The notes below the pieces were generated by a model. The model ran no database searches, was not told the origin of the DNA, and saw only the letters and a program-made list of their open reading frames with translations. 14,317 nt of DNA, taken from positions 1 to 14,317 of the forward strand of contig JBBWZQ010000347.1 of assembly GCA_039649115.1 (NCBI GenBank), read 5' to 3'. A program made the position numbers and the translations under genes. The number at the start of each line of letters is the position of its first letter. Within the stretch, counting starts at the first letter, position 1. This DNA comes from DATEJJ01 sp039649115 (GTDB lineage Bacteria; Actinomycetota; Actinomycetes; Mycobacteriales; Micromonosporaceae). Positions 13,792 to 14,317 of this stretch are shown here, in pieces.

Positions 13792-13984
13792 ACTGGCTCC
13801 CTGGAGATCGCGTCTCCCATGCTGGCGCCGATGCGCGGCGCCCGGTGCTGCCCGGTCGCCCAATGGTCGCGCCGCTGCGCCCAGCGGTGCCTGTCTATGT
13901 CACGCCAGATACATGATCAGCCTGTCCGGTAGTCGACCCGCGTTCACCGGCGCGCGGGTACCGGCCCGGCGGACACTGAGGCAC
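13792..13984. promoter_or_regulatory. 193-bp divergent regulatory region with structured leader
   Basis: This region lies between the oxidoreductase operon and the amidohydrolase. A markedly A/T-rich patch (about 13892-13919, with TCTATGT and GATACATGATCA) is the likeliest promoter site; on the minus strand CTGATC, 17 bases, TAGACA is a weak candidate for the operon. The operon side then carries hairpins: CCGCTG-CGCC-CAGCGG (13872-13887) and GGCGCC repeated at 13824-13829 and 13837-13842, implying a folded leader about 100 bases long. I found no recognisable molybdenum-cofactor riboswitch layout. GAGG (13978-13981) is the amidohydrolase RBS. Confidence 0.35.
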
Positions 13985-14317
13985 GTGACACACGACACTC
14001 TGTTCGACCGGGCGTACCTGGGACATGCGCAGCCGGTGACGGCCGCCGCCCGCGCGCCCGAGCTCGCGGTGCGGGCCGCCCCGGCCGAGGCGGTCGCGCT
14101 GCACGGCTGCGTGCTGACTCCGGACGGCGCGCTGGACGACGGGTACGTGGTGGTCGCCGGCGGGTTGATCGCCGACGTGACCGCGACCCCGCCGCAGGGT
14201 GTGCGGGTGCACGACACCGGCGGCGTGATCCTGCCCGGGCTGATCGACCTGCACGGGCACCCCGAGTTCAACGTGTTCGCGCCGTGGGAGGCGCCCCAGC
14301 AGTTCACCAACCGGTAC
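13985..14317 (+). CDS. Amidohydrolase-superfamily protein (3' end beyond window)
   Basis: Only the first 111 residues are in the window. The composite beta-sandwich of metal-dependent amidohydrolases is seen in AVALHGCVLTPDGALDDGYV and VAGGLIADV, followed by GGVILPGLIDLHGHPEF, where H90 and H92 are the HxH metal ligands at the end of the first barrel strand. The family hydrolyses amide, imide or C-N bonds in rings and side chains (deaminases, dihydropyrimidinases, imidazolonepropionase and others); substrate cannot be called from this part. GTG 13985 has a close GAGG three bases upstream; an in-frame GTG at 14036 would remove 17 residues without touching the domain and is a possible alternative. 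The gene is divergent from the oxidoreductase operon and shares its 193-bp upstream region. Confidence 0.85.
   Translation, partial: MTHDTLFDRAYLGHAQPVTAAARAPELAVRAAPAEAVALHGCVLTPDGALDDGYVVVAGGLIADVTATPPQGVRVHDTGGVILPGLIDLHGHPEFNVFAPWEAPQQFTNRY

Noticed and set aside
13792..13984. Molybdenum-cofactor riboswitch in the leader of the molybdopterin oxidoreductase operon
   Set aside because: Hairpins exist but I could not match the conserved layout of that RNA class; a covariance-model search would decide.

Overview
The window is GC-rich DNA (about 73% G+C by eye, codons ending in G or C) from an actinomycete. A LacI-type CebR box, leaderless TANNNT-N6-start promoters and the protein families suggest Micromonosporaceae or a close relative; this placement is inferred. 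It holds eleven genes plus one gene remnant. Genes cut by the edges are a Rieske oxygenase (left) and an amidohydrolase (right). I see no tRNA, rRNA, CRISPR array, insertion sequence or phage gene, and no gene-free stretch over 300 bases.

Left block (1-4494): a Rieske oxygenase (-), a BetI-like TetR regulator (+), a PYROXD2/phytoene-dehydrogenase-like FAD oxidoreductase (-) and a lipocalin-like CrtC/AttH-type protein (-). The TetR gene sits between the two redox genes. An identical 16-bp palindrome core occurs between the -10 and RBS of the FAD gene and again inside the Rieske coding sequence. This looks like a small, locally regulated oxidation module acting on an unknown, probably lipophilic or quaternary-amine, substrate.

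Middle block (4517-8383): the first ~70 codons of an NCS1-type nucleobase permease survive as a remnant. It runs straight into a DUF2277 gene that seems to use its own leaderless promoter. A DJ-1/PfpI gene follows, then a full-length GH94 cellobiose phosphorylase preceded by a perfect CebR operator (TGGGAGCGCTCCCA) just after a plausible promoter. That links it to cellobiose-induced intracellular phosphorolysis.

Right block (8402-14317): an alpha/beta hydrolase (-) and a zinc alcohol dehydrogenase (+) start back to back, only 17 bp apart, from what appears to be one symmetrical -10 sequence giving leaderless transcripts both ways. The dehydrogenase then converges on and overlaps an FdhF/YdeP-type molybdopterin oxidoreductase plus OFA-family transporter operon, whose two genes overlap by ATGA. 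A structured 193-bp divergent region separates that operon from the amidohydrolase. A formate/oxalate-type anion uptake and oxidation role for the operon is inferred from family membership only.
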